Assembly (NCBI RefSeq): GCF_041346945.1
Contig: NZ_CP166851.1
Span: 62,001 to 126,000 of the forward strand
Source: Amycolatopsis sp. cg9
Lineage (GTDB): Bacteria; Actinomycetota; Actinomycetes; Mycobacteriales; Pseudonocardiaceae
Reading direction: 5' to 3'
DNA length: 64,000 nt
In this document: positions 49,936 to 59,081 of the stretch, piece by piece
Layout: each line of letters begins with the position of its first letter
How positions within the stretch are numbered: the first letter of the stretch is position 1
Notes under the pieces: generated by a model
The model's database searches: none
Told to the model about the DNA's origin: nothing
The model's input: the letters and a program-made list of their open reading frames with translations, nothing else
Translations under genes and position numbers: made by a program

Positions 49936-50765
49936 TGACCGAGAGCCCGACGGAGGACACCCAGGCCCGCAAGAAGGCCGGGCTGACCCTGACCGGGGTC
50001 CTGGTCGCCGCGATCGTGCTGATCGGGGGCGTGATCGCGGTCGTGGTCGCGCACTACGTCACCGCTCCGGCGCCGGCGCCGCGCGCACCGGGCGCCACCA
50101 CGCCTCCGGCCGTGGCGACGAGCACGTCCGGCGCCGGCGGCGCGGCCGAGGAGAACGCGCTGGCCGCCCAGCCGATGGTGCAGCTGCCCGCCCAGGCGGC
50201 GCAGCCGCAGGCGATGACGACCGCGACGGCGGGCCCGGCGATCACCGTGCCCAAGCCCACCGTCACCACCGGTCGCTGGATACCGGGTGGGTTTCCCGGC
50301 ACGCCCGAAGGCGCGCTCGGCCAGCTCAAGGCCCTGGACGAAACCGCGATGACGGCCGCGGATCCGCAGGTCTACGCCCGCGGCTACCGCGAACTCGCCG
50401 AGTCGGGCGCGCCTGATCCCGGCTCGACCGGGCTGGCGTCGCTGCTGACCAGCATGCGCGCGCGAGCCCAGCTGCCCGCCACCGGCTCGGTGACCGGGCT
50501 GAGCGCGACCTACCAGGTCACGCACGGCCAGATCAAGGGCACGGCCTCGGGCGGGCGCTACGTGGTGGCGTGCGTACTCGGGCAGTTCTCGGTGGGCGTC
50601 AACGGCCAGCTCGTCAGCGTCGGAGTCGGTGACTGCCAGGCGATGCGCTGGACCGGCTCGGACTGGCGGATCGCCTCGGCCGCGCTGGCCGCGCCGGCGC
50701 CGAGCGCGTGGCCGGGCAGCGCGGACGCGGTCAAGGCCGGCTACCGCGAGCTGAGCGGGAGCTGA
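49935..50765 (+). CDS. Membrane-anchored periplasm-side protein, TcpC/VirB8-like position
   Basis: 276 residues; ATG shares one base with the previous stop (TGATG). One N-terminal transmembrane helix (LTGVLVAAIVLIGGVIAVVV) is followed by a Thr/Ala/Pro linker and an extracytoplasmic domain (~170-276; GSVTGLSATYQVTHGQIKGT, MRWTGSDWRIASAA). This topology is that of VirB8/TcpC/Orf13-type scaffold proteins. Assignment rests on topology and operon order. Confidence 0.6.
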   Translation: MTESPTEDTQARKKAGLTLTGVLVAAIVLIGGVIAVVVAHYVTAPAPAPRAPGATTPPAVATSTSGAGGAAEENALAAQPMVQLPAQAAQPQAMTTATAGPAITVPKPTVTTGRWIPGGFPGTPEGALGQLKALDETAMTAADPQVYARGYRELAESGAPDPGSTGLASLLTSMRARAQLPATGSVTGLSATYQVTHGQIKGTASGGRYVVACVLGQFSVGVNGQLVSVGVGDCQAMRWTGSDWRIASAALAAPAPSAWPGSADAVKAGYRELSGS

Positions 50766-50771
50766 GCGCAG

Positions 50772-52148
50772 ATGTGGCCTTTCGACGACATCGGCTCCTC
50801 CATCGGCGATTCGATCAAGGGCATGATCGCCTCGGCGTTCGAGGCCGCCATGCAGGCGATCTGGGACGCGAGCCTGTTCGTGCTGCGCGGCGCCTTCTCC
50901 CTGGCCGACCGGTTCTCGGTGTTCAGCGTCAGCACCACCGAGGGCCCGATCTCCATCTTGTGGCCGATGATGCTGTGGATCTCCGGCGTCCTCGCGCTCG
51001 GGCTGTTCTTCTGGCAATTGATCATGACGAACCTGCGCGGCGGCCGCGGGTTCATGCGGCTGGTCGTCGGGCCGGTGCAGTACGGCATCGCCCTGGCGGT
51101 GACCGTGGGCATGGTCGCGGCGTTCCTCGCCGGCACGGACGCGCTGACCGAGGGCATCCTCAACTACGGGTTGCAGTCGAAGAACTTCACCGACGCGCTC
51201 AACCACACCAGCTTCGGTGACAGCGTCGTTGACGGCGTCAAGGCCATCGTGCTGGGCATCTGCGCGTTCGTCGGCGTGATCCCCGCGGCGATCGGCTACA
51301 TCCTCGAGATGTTGTTCCGCGAGGCGGCGATCTACGTCCTCGTGGGCACGGTGCCGATCGCCGCGGCGGGGCTGCTGGCGAACGTCACCTCGCACTGGTT
51401 CTGGACTCCCTGCCGCTGGTGCCTGGTCTGCATCGCCATGAAGCCGGTGCTGAGCCTGGCACTGGTATTGGGCGTGGCGATCGCCGGCGGCGCGCAGGGC
51501 CTGTCCGGTCTGCTCGCCGGCGTCGGCGTGCTGATCATCAGCTTGTTCTGCCCGTTCGTGTTGTTCCGGTTGTTCGCCTTCATCGACCCGAACTCCGATG
51601 CCGGCGCCGCGTTCCGCGACGCCCTGTCCGGGATCGGCGTCGACTCCTACGGCGCGAACAACCCCGCGATGATGGCCGCCGGCGCCGTCGGGGGCAGCGG
51701 TGGCGGCGGGGCGATCGAGGACGCCAACACCGGCCGGTTCGACGAGGCGGTCGCCGACCACGCCGAGAACTCCATGGACGAGTCCGGCGTCGGCCGAGGC
51801 TCCGAGGGCGGCTCCGAGTCCGACAGCGACAGCGACACCTCCAGCCCTGACCAATCCGGCGACGACGGCGTCGGCGGCGGAGGCAGCAGCTCCGGCGGAG
51901 GCGGCGAGCTGCCGCCGGCGAACTCCGGATCGGTCGTGTCCTCCAGCCGCGACAGCGGCCCATCGGGTGACTACAGCAACGACAGCACCGGCGGCGACGG
52001 CGGCGATCCGCCCCCGCCCGAGCCGCCCGGCGGCGGCGGAACGCCCTCACCGCACGGCGGAGGCGGCGGTGGGCCCAGTTCCGGTGGCGGCGGCGGAGGC
52101 ACCGCCAGCGAAGCAGAAGAAGCAGAGGAAGCGGCGGTGATCGCATGA
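50772..52148 (+). CDS. VirB6/TrbL-like polytopic membrane protein
   Basis: 458 residues. Six or so transmembrane helices lie between ~60 and ~280 (WPMMLWISGVLALGLFFWQL, GPVQYGIALAVTVGMVAAFL, LSGLLAGVGVLIISLFCPFV). The last ~150 residues are a Gly/Ser/Asp-rich low-complexity tail. VirB6/TrbL proteins form the inner-membrane channel of type IV systems and share this layout. The stop overlaps the next ATG. Confidence 0.72.
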   Translation: MWPFDDIGSSIGDSIKGMIASAFEAAMQAIWDASLFVLRGAFSLADRFSVFSVSTTEGPISILWPMMLWISGVLALGLFFWQLIMTNLRGGRGFMRLVVGPVQYGIALAVTVGMVAAFLAGTDALTEGILNYGLQSKNFTDALNHTSFGDSVVDGVKAIVLGICAFVGVIPAAIGYILEMLFREAAIYVLVGTVPIAAAGLLANVTSHWFWTPCRWCLVCIAMKPVLSLALVLGVAIAGGAQGLSGLLAGVGVLIISLFCPFVLFRLFAFIDPNSDAGAAFRDALSGIGVDSYGANNPAMMAAGAVGGSGGGGAIEDANTGRFDEAVADHAENSMDESGVGRGSEGGSESDSDSDTSSPDQSGDDGVGGGGSSSGGGGELPPANSGSVVSSSRDSGPSGDYSNDSTGGDGGDPPPPEPPGGGGTPSPHGGGGGGPSSGGGGGGTASEAEEAEEAAVIA

Positions 52149-53650
52149 CGACGCCTCGGATCTACCGGGGACTCAACCGGCGCGAGCACGCGGGCTGGAT
52201 CATGGGGCTGACTCCGGTGCAGGCCCTGGTGTGCATCCTGCTCGCGGTCCCGGTGCTGTGGACCATCTCCGACGGCAGGTTCACCGACGCCGCAATCCTG
52301 CTGCTGATCTGCGGGACGATCGCGGCCCTCGTGGTAATCCCGGTCCGCGGCCGTCCGGCGTTCCGCTGGTTGCTGCACCTGGTGCTGTTCCAGGTCGGGA
52401 TCGTCACCGGCTGGTCGCGCTGGCAGTCCAAGGCCGCCGCCGGCGCGTCCGTCGACCCCAACGAGCCGGATCTGCCCGGCGTGCTCCAGCGCGTCGACTT
52501 CCCCGACGGCCCGCAGTTCAAGGACGCCGGCCGGGTGTGCCTGATCCACGACACCGGGGACGGCCGGTGGGGCGCCACCGCGCGCCTGACCCACTCCGGG
52601 GTGGGGATGCTCTCGGACGAGCAGTGCGAGCGCTTGGCCCACCGCTTGGGCAACCTGCTGCTGTCGCTGGGGCACCGCGAGGTCATCGACCGGATGAGCC
52701 TACTGGTGCGCACCGTGCCCGACGACGGCACCGAGTACGAGGTGTGGCGCAGCGACCACGAGGTCACCGACGCGCCGCGGCTGGCGCGCCAAGCCAGCTA
52801 CGAACTGGACCGCACCATCGGCAACGTCAGCGTCCGCCACGAGGTGTTCGTGACGGTCAGCGGCCCGGAGGACAAGCTGCGCAAGCCGGCCGCGGCGGCC
52901 GGCGGCGGCGTCGCCGGGCGCGCGCTGGCGCTGTACCGGGTGCTCGACGGCCTGGAGGATCCGCTCAAGGCGCTCGGTGCCCGCACCGTGGAATGGCTCG
53001 ACGGGCCGGGCATGGCCGAGGCGCTGCGTACCGGGTTCAACCCCGCGGCGCGGGCGGTGCTGGCCACCGCACACGAACGCGGCACCGGCGGCCGCGGGCT
53101 GGAGAAGGCGGCGGCCGGGCCGACCGCGGCGCCCTCGCCGTCGGCGCGGGCCTACACCCACGACGGGTTCACCACGGTCTCCTACAGCGCGCTGATGCCG
53201 GAGGCGGGCACGGTCTTCGGCAGTCTCGGGCCGCTGTTGGCGGTGCGCACCGCCGGGGAGCGGCGCACGCTGGCGATCCACTACGAGGTCCTGGACTCCC
53301 GCCGCGCGCATCGTGCGGTGCAGGGCAACCGGTTCCGGTCCAACGTGATGACCGACTGGAAGCGCAGCAAGGGTTTCAACACCACGGCGATGGACGAACG
53401 GGAGGCCAGCGGCGCCCGCGCGCAGGAGCGTGCTGTCGCAGCCGGGCACTCGGTGGTCCGCTTCGCCGTCGCGGCCTCGGTCACCGTCCCCAGCACGTGG
53501 AACGTCGAGGACCACGCCGCCCGCCTGGAGAACGACGCGAGCGGCCGGTTCCGGCTGCTGCGGCTGGATTTGGCGCAGGACTCGACGTTCGTCGTCGCGG
53601 TGCTGCCGGTCGGGATCGGGCTGCCCCGCCAGCGGGGAGGTCTGCTGTGA
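52145..53650 (+). CDS. SCO6880-type type IV secretion protein
   Basis: 501 residues, ATG overlapping the previous stop (ATGA). The N terminus has a PrgI-like opening (YRGLNRREHAGWIMGLTPVQ) with two membrane helices (ALVCILLAVPVLWTIS; AAILLLICGTIAALVVIPV). A large soluble part follows, resembling the N-terminal domain of VirB4 (ELDRTIGNVSVRHEVFVTVS). Proteins of the SCO6880 type always precede a VirB4-like ATPase in actinobacterial conjugation clusters, as here. Confidence 0.8.
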   Translation: MTTPRIYRGLNRREHAGWIMGLTPVQALVCILLAVPVLWTISDGRFTDAAILLLICGTIAALVVIPVRGRPAFRWLLHLVLFQVGIVTGWSRWQSKAAAGASVDPNEPDLPGVLQRVDFPDGPQFKDAGRVCLIHDTGDGRWGATARLTHSGVGMLSDEQCERLAHRLGNLLLSLGHREVIDRMSLLVRTVPDDGTEYEVWRSDHEVTDAPRLARQASYELDRTIGNVSVRHEVFVTVSGPEDKLRKPAAAAGGGVAGRALALYRVLDGLEDPLKALGARTVEWLDGPGMAEALRTGFNPAARAVLATAHERGTGGRGLEKAAAGPTAAPSPSARAYTHDGFTTVSYSALMPEAGTVFGSLGPLLAVRTAGERRTLAIHYEVLDSRRAHRAVQGNRFRSNVMTDWKRSKGFNTTAMDEREASGARAQERAVAAGHSVVRFAVAASVTVPSTWNVEDHAARLENDASGRFRLLRLDLAQDSTFVVAVLPVGIGLPRQRGGLL

Positions 53651-55152
53651 GCCGGCGCGGTCACCGGGAGCGCAGCGCGGCGCAGCTGCTCGGCGACTTC
53701 GGCGCGCCACCGGCGACCAGGCCCCGGCAGGAGCCGCAGCGCCGCAGCCGGGACCGGGTCAACCGGGCGATCGCGCCGCGCCGCGGCCGCGCCCGCCCCG
53801 GTGAGGGATGGTCGCCGGTCGAGGCGCCGATGGCGGTCTACCAGGCCGCCACCTCCGAGATCGGCGGCTTGTTTCCCTTGCTGGCAGCCAATGGCATTCC
53901 CGCGGTCGGCGCGCGCATCGGCTACGACACGCTCTCGGGTGGCGCGTTCTACGCCCACCCCATCGAGTGGGTGCTGCGCGGCCTGGCGACCAACCCCAAC
54001 CTCGTCATCTTCGGCGAGCCGGGACGCGGCAAGTCCAGCACGGTCGTGGCGTTTCTGCTGCGGATGATGCTGTTCGGCATCAAGACGCTGATCTCCGGCG
54101 ACGTCAAGGGCGAGTACAGCCCGCTGCTGCGGGCACTGGGGATCACGCCGATCGCGCTGGGCCGCGGCAGTTCCGCCCGGCTCAACGCGCTGGATCTCGG
54201 GCCGCTGCGCAGCCGGTGGGGCGGCTGGACGGTGACCCGGCAGCGTGAAGAACTCGCCGGCGTGCTGGGCCGGTGGGTGAAGCTGCTGGTCGCGCTCGCC
54301 GAGGCGCAGGGCTACCGCCCGACCGTCACCGACGAGGCGGTCCTCTCGGCGGTGCTGCGGCGGCTGGTCGGCGTCGACGACGGCTACACCCAGCTGCGCC
54401 CGGTCACCATCCCCGACGTGCAGCGCGAGCTGGCTGAGCCGGACGACGCGCTGTGGGAGGCCACGCGATTCGCCGGCCGCCGCCAGTTCCTCGACACCCT
54501 GCGCCCGATCACCGACGCGCTGGGCAACCTGATCAACGGGCCGCTCGCGGGCTTGTTCGACCAGGAGACGAACTTCGAGCTGGACTGGGACGCCCCGGTG
54601 CAGTCGATGGACCTGTCGCTGCTGCGCTCGCGCGGCGACCAGGCAATCGCCGTCGCGCTGACCTGCCTGGGTTCCTGGTCGTCCATGGTCACCGACCTGC
54701 AAGACGACGGCGAGATCCGCATCGTCGTGCGCGACGAGGTGTGGCGGCAGATGCGGCTCGGGCTGCGCGCGGTGCAGGCCGTCGACTCGGACCTGCGGCT
54801 CTCGCGCGCCGAGCGCAAGATCCAGATCTTGGTCATGCACAAGCCGTCCGACCCGCTGTCGGTCGGCGCGGCCGGGTCGCAGGAAGTGGCGATCGCCAAG
54901 GACCTGCTGGCGTTGTGTAGCACCCGGATCCTGTTCGGCCAGTCCACGCGGGTGGCCGACGAGCTGGCCGAGGACTTCGCGCTGTCTGAGCGCGAGCAGG
55001 ACGTCACCACCGGGTGGGCCATGGAGCGCACCGGCCGGGCGCTGTGGAAGATCGAGAACAACCCGGGCTACAAGGTCCAGACCGTCCTGTCGCGCACCGA
55101 GCGCAAGATCTTCGACACCAACGCGCAGCTGCGCGCCCGGCGGGACGGGTAG
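53647..55152 (+). CDS. VirB4-like conjugation ATPase
   Basis: 501 residues, GTG inside the previous stop. Walker A is GEPGRGKS at 123-130 and Walker B IRIVVRDE ends at 364; the usual V-D-E is R-D-E here. YQAATSEIGGLFPLLAANGI and LISGDVKGEYSPLLRALGI are typical of VirB4/TraC C-terminal motors. The N-terminal half of a normal VirB4 appears to be in the preceding SCO6880-type gene, so the two together replace one long VirB4. It powers assembly and transport at the inner membrane. Confidence 0.87.
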   Translation: MSRRGHRERSAAQLLGDFGAPPATRPRQEPQRRSRDRVNRAIAPRRGRARPGEGWSPVEAPMAVYQAATSEIGGLFPLLAANGIPAVGARIGYDTLSGGAFYAHPIEWVLRGLATNPNLVIFGEPGRGKSSTVVAFLLRMMLFGIKTLISGDVKGEYSPLLRALGITPIALGRGSSARLNALDLGPLRSRWGGWTVTRQREELAGVLGRWVKLLVALAEAQGYRPTVTDEAVLSAVLRRLVGVDDGYTQLRPVTIPDVQRELAEPDDALWEATRFAGRRQFLDTLRPITDALGNLINGPLAGLFDQETNFELDWDAPVQSMDLSLLRSRGDQAIAVALTCLGSWSSMVTDLQDDGEIRIVVRDEVWRQMRLGLRAVQAVDSDLRLSRAERKIQILVMHKPSDPLSVGAAGSQEVAIAKDLLALCSTRILFGQSTRVADELAEDFALSEREQDVTTGWAMERTGRALWKIENNPGYKVQTVLSRTERKIFDTNAQLRARRDG

Positions 55153-55158
55153 GCCGCC

Positions 55159-56322
55159 GTGGGGATCGGGGCGGCCAAGGGACCGCTGTTCGCCGGCGCC
55201 GCCGCGGCCATCTACGTGGTCGTGGTGATTCCGGCGCTGCTGGTCGGCACCGTGCTGATGGCCTCGCAGTCCAGCGCCATCGGCATCACCACGGCCGCGG
55301 CGGTGGAGTGCTCGCCCTACCAGTTCGCCGACTACGGCAAGGGCGGCGGCACCCAGGAGATCGGCGACGAGAAGTTCCACGCCGAGCAGCTGGCCAACGC
55401 CCAGACCATCGTGGCCGTCGCCGTGCAGCGCAAACTGCCCAAGCGGGCCGCGGTGCTCGCGCTGGCCACCGCGATGGTCGAGTCCGAGCTGCGCAACCTC
55501 AACTACGGCGACCGGGACTCGCTCGGGCTGTTCCAGCAGCGGCCCAGCCAGGGATGGGGCAGCCCGGAGCAGATCCTCAACCCCGTCTACGCGGCGGGCA
55601 AGTTCTACGACCACCTCGTCGCGCTGCCCGGCTGGCAGACCATGCCGCCCGGCGCGGCTGAGCAGGCGGTCCAGCGCTCCGGGTTCCCTGATCGCTACGC
55701 CCCGCGCGAGCCCGCGGCCGCGGGACTGACCGAGCGGTACTGGCAAGGGCCCGACAACCCGACCCCGCCGCCCGTCACGGACCCGGTGCAGCAGGTCGAC
55801 TTCTCCGCCAGTGCCTGCCCGGACAAGGGGCGCGGCAAGCTGCGCGACGACGGCAAGCTCGACCCGAAGAAGCTGCCTCCGGACTTCACGCTGCCCACGG
55901 ACCCGAAGCTCGCCGCCGCGGTGACCTACGCGCTCGCGCAGCTGGGCAAGCGGTACGTGTGGGGCGCGGAAGGCCCGGACGCGTTCGACTGCTCCGGCCT
56001 GATGCAGGCCGCCTGGGCGCACGCCGGCGTCGCGATCTCGCGTACCACGTCCACCCAGGTCCACGACGGCGTCGCCGTCGGCTCCCTGTCCCAAGTTCAG
56101 CCCGGGGACCTCGTGTTCATCCCGGGCGCCGACGGCACCCCCGCCAATCCGGGCCACGTCGGGATGTATGTCGGCAACGGCTACATGGTCGACGCCTACG
56201 ACGACGACCACGGCGTCATCCTCACGACCCTGGAGTCGTGGGTGCCCAAGGTGGTGGCAATCCGGCGGGTCGCGGTCGGCAACAACGGACAACCGCCACC
56301 AGGAGGTGACCCGCGGGTATGA
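55159..56322 (+). CDS. Peptidoglycan hydrolase: transglycosylase-like plus NlpC/P60
   Basis: 387 residues. A membrane helix (AAAIYVVVVIPALLVGTVLM) is followed by a lytic-transglycosylase-like region (~90-170; ALATAMVESELRNLNYGDRD, GLFQQRPSQGWG), then an NlpC/P60 domain from ~260. The latter has Cys278 in FDCSG and His333 in GHVGMYVG. The first part cuts glycan strands and the second cuts stem peptides, as VirB1-type enzymes do to open the wall for a conjugation channel. The stop overlaps the next gene. Confidence 0.88.
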   Translation: MGIGAAKGPLFAGAAAAIYVVVVIPALLVGTVLMASQSSAIGITTAAAVECSPYQFADYGKGGGTQEIGDEKFHAEQLANAQTIVAVAVQRKLPKRAAVLALATAMVESELRNLNYGDRDSLGLFQQRPSQGWGSPEQILNPVYAAGKFYDHLVALPGWQTMPPGAAEQAVQRSGFPDRYAPREPAAAGLTERYWQGPDNPTPPPVTDPVQQVDFSASACPDKGRGKLRDDGKLDPKKLPPDFTLPTDPKLAAAVTYALAQLGKRYVWGAEGPDAFDCSGLMQAAWAHAGVAISRTTSTQVHDGVAVGSLSQVQPGDLVFIPGADGTPANPGHVGMYVGNGYMVDAYDDDHGVILTTLESWVPKVVAIRRVAVGNNGQPPPGGDPRV

Positions 56323-58199
56323 GGAACACCGTCTCGCCGACCGCCGACCGCGACCTGGCGCTGATGGGCGTGTTCGTGGCTCTGCTCGGCGTGCTCGCCG
56401 CGATCGCCGCCGCCCTGATGCTCGGCGCTGCGGTGACCACCAGCCTGCTCGGCGGGCCCTGGTCGATGCCCGGCGTCGACAGCTGGCTGGCCGGGGTGTT
56501 CGGGGTGCTCAGCCATCCCGGCAGCCCCGGCGCGGGCCTCGGGCAGCCGTGGGCGAGTGCCCTGACCGGCCAGGGCGGCTGGTACTGGACGATCACTGCG
56601 GTGCTGCTCGTGGTGGCCACCGGCCTGGTGTTGCTGGTGGCCGTGCCGGCGTGGCGGCGGTTCGGGCCGTCGCAGGCCGGGCACGCCAGCCGCGAGGATA
56701 TCCGCGAGGAGCTGTCGCTGACCGCGGCCCGGCGCACCGCGGAGTGGACCCGGCCGGGCCTGCCGCGGGCGCAGGCGCTGCGGGCGCCGCTGGAGGAGGT
56801 CGCCGCGCCCCTGCACCTGTCCCCGCAGCGGCAGCCGATGTGCACGCCGTTGGAGAACCCCACCGGCACGCTCGCCCCCACCCAGAGCGGAAAGTCGCGG
56901 CGGGACTTGGTGCACAAGGCGATCGCGGCGCCGGGGGCGCTGTTGTGCAGCACGACCAAGCCGGATCTGCTGGAGTTCAGCGGGCTGCTGCGGGCGGCGC
57001 GCTACCAGGCTGGCCCGGTGATGGTCGCCGACGTGACCGGCGCGGTCCCGTGGCCGGCGCAGGTGCAGTGGCTGCCGATGCAGGGCTGCGAGGACACCAC
57101 GGTGGCCTTCCGCCGGGCGCACACGATGGTCGAGGCCGCCTCGGTCGGGCTGGCCGGGGTGGGCGGCAACGACAAGGTGTTCCGGGACCGGGCCAAGGTG
57201 GTGCTCCAGGCGTACTTCATCGCCGCGGCCATCCACCACCGCGGCGTCGACGACCTGGTGCGGTGGGCGATGAGCAAACCGGTCGACCAGGAGCCGGTCA
57301 AGTTGCTCCAGCAGGCCGGGTTCGCCGAGCACGCCCGCAACCTGCGCTCGGAGATCGGGATGGTCGCCGAGACCTCCGACGCGGTGTGGATGAGCGTGCG
57401 GCGGGTGATCGAGCCGTTCATGGACCCGCAGATCCGGCGGCTGTGCACGCCGGCGCCGGGCCGCGACTTCGACGTGCGCGCGATGATCGCCCAGCACGGG
57501 TCGCTGTACCTGGTCGCCGGGCAGCACCAGGCCGCCCAGGCCGCGCCGATCCTGACCGCGCTGGTCGAGCACTGGCTGACCACCGCGCAGGAGATGGCCC
57601 TGCACACCCCGCACCGGCGCCTCGACCCGCCGGCCACCGCGATTCTGGACGAGATCACGAATGCGACGCCGGTCCCCTCCATCCCCGACATCGTCTCCGA
57701 CTCCGCGGGCCGGGGCGTGCTGATCCACTGGGGCGCCCAGTCGGTGGCCGCGCTGGAGAACACGTTCACCGCGCAGCGGACCCGGCAATTGCTGGACAAC
57801 ACCACGACATTGAGCGTGTGGGGCGGCATCAAGGACCGTGTGACGCTGGAGTGGGTGTCGCTGCTGACCGCGCACCACGAGCGGCGGCGCTTCCAGCAGC
57901 AGAACGACGGCCTGTTCAGCCAGGGCCGCACGTCGGTGGGTCTGGAGACCGTGCCCACCTACCGGCCCGGCGACGTCCGGCGGGTCCGCCGCGGCCGGGT
58001 CCTGGTGATCCACCGCCACCTCGACCCGATCCTCGCCCTCACCCTCGACGTGCGGAACCGGCCCGACTGGAAGGTCATCCGCGAGCACGTCCAGGCCGTG
58101 CGCGACGGGCAGGTCCCGGTCGGGCCGGACGGGTTCGCCCTCGCGCCCACGCTGAGCACCACGCCCGGCGCCGGCCAGCCGGGGAGGTTCACGGCGTGA
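56319..58199 (+). CDS. TraG/VirD4-type coupling protein
   Basis: 626 residues. Two N-terminal membrane helices (LALMGVFVALLGVLAAIAAA; WTITAVLLVVATGLVLLVAV) are followed by the TraG/TraD ATPase: Walker A TQSGKS at 188-193 and Walker B TAILDEI with Asp444-Glu445. SVWGGIKDRVTLEWVSLLT is the TraM-recognition-type end. Coupling proteins link the relaxase-DNA complex to the channel. No relaxase is encoded in the window, so the substrate must be provided elsewhere. Confidence 0.87.
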   Translation: MRNTVSPTADRDLALMGVFVALLGVLAAIAAALMLGAAVTTSLLGGPWSMPGVDSWLAGVFGVLSHPGSPGAGLGQPWASALTGQGGWYWTITAVLLVVATGLVLLVAVPAWRRFGPSQAGHASREDIREELSLTAARRTAEWTRPGLPRAQALRAPLEEVAAPLHLSPQRQPMCTPLENPTGTLAPTQSGKSRRDLVHKAIAAPGALLCSTTKPDLLEFSGLLRAARYQAGPVMVADVTGAVPWPAQVQWLPMQGCEDTTVAFRRAHTMVEAASVGLAGVGGNDKVFRDRAKVVLQAYFIAAAIHHRGVDDLVRWAMSKPVDQEPVKLLQQAGFAEHARNLRSEIGMVAETSDAVWMSVRRVIEPFMDPQIRRLCTPAPGRDFDVRAMIAQHGSLYLVAGQHQAAQAAPILTALVEHWLTTAQEMALHTPHRRLDPPATAILDEITNATPVPSIPDIVSDSAGRGVLIHWGAQSVAALENTFTAQRTRQLLDNTTTLSVWGGIKDRVTLEWVSLLTAHHERRRFQQQNDGLFSQGRTSVGLETVPTYRPGDVRRVRRGRVLVIHRHLDPILALTLDVRNRPDWKVIREHVQAVRDGQVPVGPDGFALAPTLSTTPGAGQPGRFTA

Positions 58200-58813
58200 G
58201 CGAGCAGCCGGAGCAGCAGCAGGCGGCCGCGGGCGCCGACGGCGACCGGGACGGCCAGATCAAGGCCCTCACCGAGATCATCGGGGCGCTCGCGCAGACC
58301 GTGCGCCGCCTGGAGGGCCGGGTCAACCAGCTGTCGAAGAAGCCTGCGGACGGGGAGAAGGAGGACGAGGAGGATCCCACCGCGCCGGCGTCGTGGGTGT
58401 GGTTCAACCAGCCCGCGGCCGCCGAGGACGATCCCGACGGCGAAGACGACCCGCGGGCCACCGTCGGGAACTTCGTGGCCTGGTACAACGTGACCTTCGT
58501 CGGCGTCGACGGCAGCCGGGCCCGGCCGATCCCGCCGTGCTGGCGCAAGCATCCCGGCCTGGCGATGGAGGTCGCGGCGCTGGCCTACTCCTGGCGGGCG
58601 GCCAACATCGGACCGGAGGCCAGCGTGCGCGACGCCCAGTACTGGCTGCACCAGTGGCGGCCGGGGTTTACCGACCGGCTCACCCGCGACTGGGTCCGCC
58701 CCGACTGCCTCGACGGCGACCACCGCGACGACGGCGCCCCGGCGCGCGCGGACCGGTTCGAGCTGGCCGAGCAGCACGCCGCCGCAGCGGCGCACGCGCG
58801 CCAACCGGTGTGA
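58196..58813 (+). CDS. DUF4913-family protein
   Basis: 205 residues, GTG inside the previous stop. An N-terminal coiled coil (IKALTEIIGALAQTVRRLEG) and an acidic linker precede the DUF4913 region (FVAWYNVTFVGVDGSRARPI; PPCWRKHPGLAMEVAALAYS). The family is common on actinomycete plasmids, usually last in conjugation operons, but its role is unknown. It ends the nine-gene unit. Confidence 0.75.
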   Translation: MSEQPEQQQAAAGADGDRDGQIKALTEIIGALAQTVRRLEGRVNQLSKKPADGEKEDEEDPTAPASWVWFNQPAAAEDDPDGEDDPRATVGNFVAWYNVTFVGVDGSRARPIPPCWRKHPGLAMEVAALAYSWRAANIGPEASVRDAQYWLHQWRPGFTDRLTRDWVRPDCLDGDHRDDGAPARADRFELAEQHAAAAAHARQPV

Positions 58814-58830
58814 CCCGCCGGCACGAAGAA

Positions 58831-58922
58831 GGCCCCGCGCGGTGCTCGGCAACCGGGGGGTTGCTGTCGAGATGAGCAGGAGCCCAAGGGGGAGGGGCCA
58901 CTGCGCGGTCCCGCGCGGGGCC
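58831..58922. repeat. Long-range 12-bp inverted repeat
   Basis: GGCCCCGCGCGG at 58831-58842 is complementary to 58911-58922, enclosing 68 bases. It lies just after the secretion operon and could act as its terminator. The rest of the 58814-59081 gap is AT-richer with nothing recognisable. Confidence 0.4.
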
Positions 58923-59081
58923 ACACCTTCAGGGTACGGCGCGTTCCCGCCGCGGCGCCGGGGATTTGCCTGGAATAGGGGCGTTTTTCACCTCAAACCG
59001 CCCATTGTTCTTCGCTCGGCAGGGTGACGCGAGTCGGCGGCGTGCGACTCAACTGCGACGCCGTCGACGCAGGATGCCGCC

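Noticed and set aside
49929..51854. A 641-codon minus-strand frame in the secretion operon
   Set aside because: Antisense to overlapping operon genes; His/Asp/Gln-rich composition without domains.
53281..56292. A 1003-codon minus-strand frame over the VirB4 and NlpC/P60 genes
   Set aside because: Antisense shadow of genes with clear motifs on the plus strand; no domain of its own.
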